Assembly (NCBI RefSeq): GCF_900169715.1
Contig: NZ_LT835161.1
Coordinates: forward strand, 372,001-436,000
DNA length: 64,000 nucleotides
Direction of reading: 5' to 3'
Origin: Kocuria massiliensis
GTDB taxonomy: Bacteria; Actinomycetota; Actinomycetes; Actinomycetales; Micrococcaceae
In this document: in pieces, positions 62,415 through 64,000 of the stretch
Position numbering within the stretch: position 1 is the first letter of the stretch
Layout: every line of letters starts with the position of its first letter
Program-made: the position numbers and the translations under genes
Notes under the pieces: model-generated
Told to the model about the DNA's origin: nothing
The model's input: the letters and a program-made list of their open reading frames with translations, nothing else
Database searches by the model: none

Positions 62415-64000
62415 TTATTGGTCGGTGTCGGTTCGGTCCTCGGGGAGAACCAGGGATTCGAGATCGGAATCCGGGCCCGGATCGCATGACGACCCACGAA
62501 CCATCTGGCGTTCTGCGGTGCGGGTCATGCCGGACGTGGACGTGGACCCGTCCGTATTCGACGCTCCAGGCCGTCGGTCGACGGGCCGTTTGGCGGAACG
62601 GGACGAACGGTGGGCGTCGAAGAGGTTTTTTCCGAGGCGGTCCGCGTCGGGCAACTCGATGGGGTAGCTACCGGTGAAACAGGCCGTGCACAGTTTCTCT
62701 CGGGGTTGCTGCGTGGCGGCGATCATGCCGTCTTCGGAAATGTAGCCCAGGGAATCGGCGCCCATGGATGCGCCAATTTCCTCGACGGTCATCCCGTTGG
62801 CAATGAGCTCGGCCCGCGACGCGAAGTCGATGCCATAGAAACAGGGCCATTTGACCGGGGGAGACGAGATACGAACGTGGACTTCGGCGGCACCCGCCTC
62901 GCGAAGCATACGCACCAGGGCCCGCTGGGTGTTGCCGCGAACGATGGAATCGTCGACGACGACCAGTCGTTTACCTTCCACCACGGTGCGCAAGGGATTG
63001 AGCTTGAGTTTGATGCCCATCTGGCGCATCGTTTGGGTCGGCTGGATGAAGGTGCGGCCCACATAGGCGTTCTTGACCAGGCCATTTCCGTAGGGGATGC
63101 CGGATTCCTCCGCATAGCCGATGGCCGCGGGGACGCCAGATTCCGGTGTCGGCATGACGAGATCCGCCTCGACCCGATGCTCCCGGGCCAGCTGACGACC
63201 CATCTCGACGCGGGATTCGTAGACGGCACGTCCATTGATGACGGCATCCGGCCTGGAGAGATACACGTGCTCGAAGACGCAGCCGGCCGGTGTGGCCTCG
63301 GCGAATCGAGGGCTCCGGAGGCCGTCTTCGTCGATAGCGATGAATTCGCCGGGTTCGACGTCGCGGACGAATGTGGCACCGACGATATCGAGAGCGGCCG
63401 TCTCGGAGGCGACGACCCATCCTCGTTCCAACCGGCCCAGGACGAGCGGCCTGACTCCGTACGCATCCCGCGCCGCGTACAGGGTGGTTTCATCCATAAA
63501 CGTGAGGCAGAAAGCGCCCTTCAGCGTCGGAAGCAGCTCGATCGCGGCTTCCTCCAAGGAATCGTGGGGGTGCTCGGCCAGGAGCGAGGTCACCAGCGCG
63601 GTATCCGTGGTGTTGCCTTGGGCAACCTCGCCCGCCGACGGGAAACCCGACTTGTCGATCAGCCGGTCGTAGAGATCCGCCGAGTTCGTCAGGTTGCCAT
63701 TGTGAGCCAACGAGACGGTGCCATGCGGCGTCGATCCGAGCGTCGGCTGCGCATTGGCCCACGTGGTTGCGCCCGTGGTGGCGTATCGGCAATGGCCAAT
63801 AGCCATATGCCCGCGAAGGGTTCCGAGGATGGTTTCGTCGAAGACTTGGGAAACCAACCCTAGATCTTTATATACGGAGATCCGTTCGCCGTTGCTCGTG
63901 GCGATGCCGGCCGATTCTTGCCCTCGGTGCTGCAACGCATAGAGGCCGAAATAGGAGAGGGTTGCGACATCTTCTCCGGGGGCCCAAACGCCGAACACCC
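62415..64000 (-). CDS. purF: Amidophosphoribosyltransferase (start beyond the window)
   Basis: At least 528 residues. The visible start (GVFGVWAPGEDVATLSYFGL) is just inside the glutaminase domain; the catalytic N-terminal cysteine that precedes GVFG lies a codon or two past the window edge, so an apparent GTG start at 63998 is not real. The glutaminase part has LQHRGQESAGIA and AHNGNLTN; the phosphoribosyltransferase part has the PRPP loop VVVDDSIVRGNT. The last ~85 residues are a polar tail of no known role. First committed step of purine synthesis. Confidence 0.95.
   Translation of the reverse strand, partial: VFGVWAPGEDVATLSYFGLYALQHRGQESAGIATSNGERISVYKDLGLVSQVFDETILGTLRGHMAIGHCRYATTGATTWANAQPTLGSTPHGTVSLAHNGNLTNSADLYDRLIDKSGFPSAGEVAQGNTTDTALVTSLLAEHPHDSLEEAAIELLPTLKGAFCLTFMDETTLYAARDAYGVRPLVLGRLERGWVVASETAALDIVGATFVRDVEPGEFIAIDEDGLRSPRFAEATPAGCVFEHVYLSRPDAVINGRAVYESRVEMGRQLAREHRVEADLVMPTPESGVPAAIGYAEESGIPYGNGLVKNAYVGRTFIQPTQTMRQMGIKLKLNPLRTVVEGKRLVVVDDSIVRGNTQRALVRMLREAGAAEVHVRISSPPVKWPCFYGIDFASRAELIANGMTVEEIGASMGADSLGYISEDGMIAATQQPREKLCTACFTGSYPIELPDADRLGKNLFDAHRSSRSAKRPVDRRPGASNTDGSTSTSGMTRTAERQMVRGSSCDPGPDSDLESLVLPEDRTDTDQ

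Overview
The window is high-GC DNA from an actinobacterium, most likely of the order Micrococcales. Pointers to this are an HspR-controlled dnaK-grpE-dnaJ-hspR operon with HAIR operators, a separate HspR-type clpB, a DUF3073 gene next to purM-purF, a cysteine-poor L28-L33-S14 operon, many GTG/TTG starts and several apparently leaderless genes. The genus cannot be fixed from the sequence alone. There is no phage, insertion sequence, integrase or CRISPR array; this is a chromosomal stretch of housekeeping and nutrient-uptake modules.

Layout. 1-10276: polyol catabolism. It holds the end of an MFS transporter, a SorC-type regulator, an EltD-like erythritol/threitol dehydrogenase, a fused DhaK-DhaL triose/tetrulose kinase, a mannitol/arabitol dehydrogenase and xylulokinase, then on the opposite strand an FGGY kinase and a short-chain dehydrogenase broken by a 32-bp tandem duplication. 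10315-12019: a membrane protein and a HAD phosphatase. 12168-17260: a ferric-siderophore uptake operon (lipoprotein, two permeases, ATPase, siderophore reductase) behind a DtxR-like iron box. 17384-19648: an SGNH hydrolase, the Zn-free ribosomal proteins L28, L33 and S14, and HU. 19828-25543: a copper-handling cluster (Met/His-rich membrane protein, CopC, PCuAC chaperone, Tat-exported DyP peroxidase, CopD-CtaG fusion). 25708-30900: a thioredoxin-NHL protein, envelope proteins, a methyltransferase, tRNA-Gly and dCTP deaminase. 30909-33271: an unusual pair, an HprK-like ATPase fused to a PqqD-like domain and a MauE-like membrane protein fused to thioredoxin. 33198-41529: an MFS protein and the Mrp Na+/H+ antiporter operon. 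41551-45160: a DUF4235 protein and a TPP-riboswitch-controlled YkoE-YkoD-YkoC thiamine/HMP transporter. 45325-47536: a MacB/FtsX-type ABC exporter. 47640-49693: PabC-like lyase, P-loop kinase and low-molecular-weight tyrosine phosphatase. 49779-54079: the HspR heat-shock operon. 54091-56881: TrmB, a DoxX-like protein, a HAD phosphatase and a membrane protein. 57045-64000: ClpB, a sirtuin, a DUF3073 protein, PurM and the 5'-truncated PurF.

How the parts work together. The polyol locus would import a sugar alcohol, oxidise it by several dehydrogenases and phosphorylate the resulting ketoses for the pentose phosphate pathway. The SorC protein probably represses from the tandem ACATATGT palindromes that overlap the promoter of the catabolic genes. 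Iron and copper each have a complete uptake or handling module. Heat-shock genes are tied together by HAIR operators, and a similar degenerate element lies in front of the HU gene.

The best candidates for something undescribed are the HprK-PqqD / MauE-thioredoxin pair, the reversible-looking frameshift in the short-chain dehydrogenase, the Met/His-rich membrane protein heading the copper cluster, and the HAIR-like element before hup. Family assignments are from recognisable motifs and gene order only; no database search was possible.
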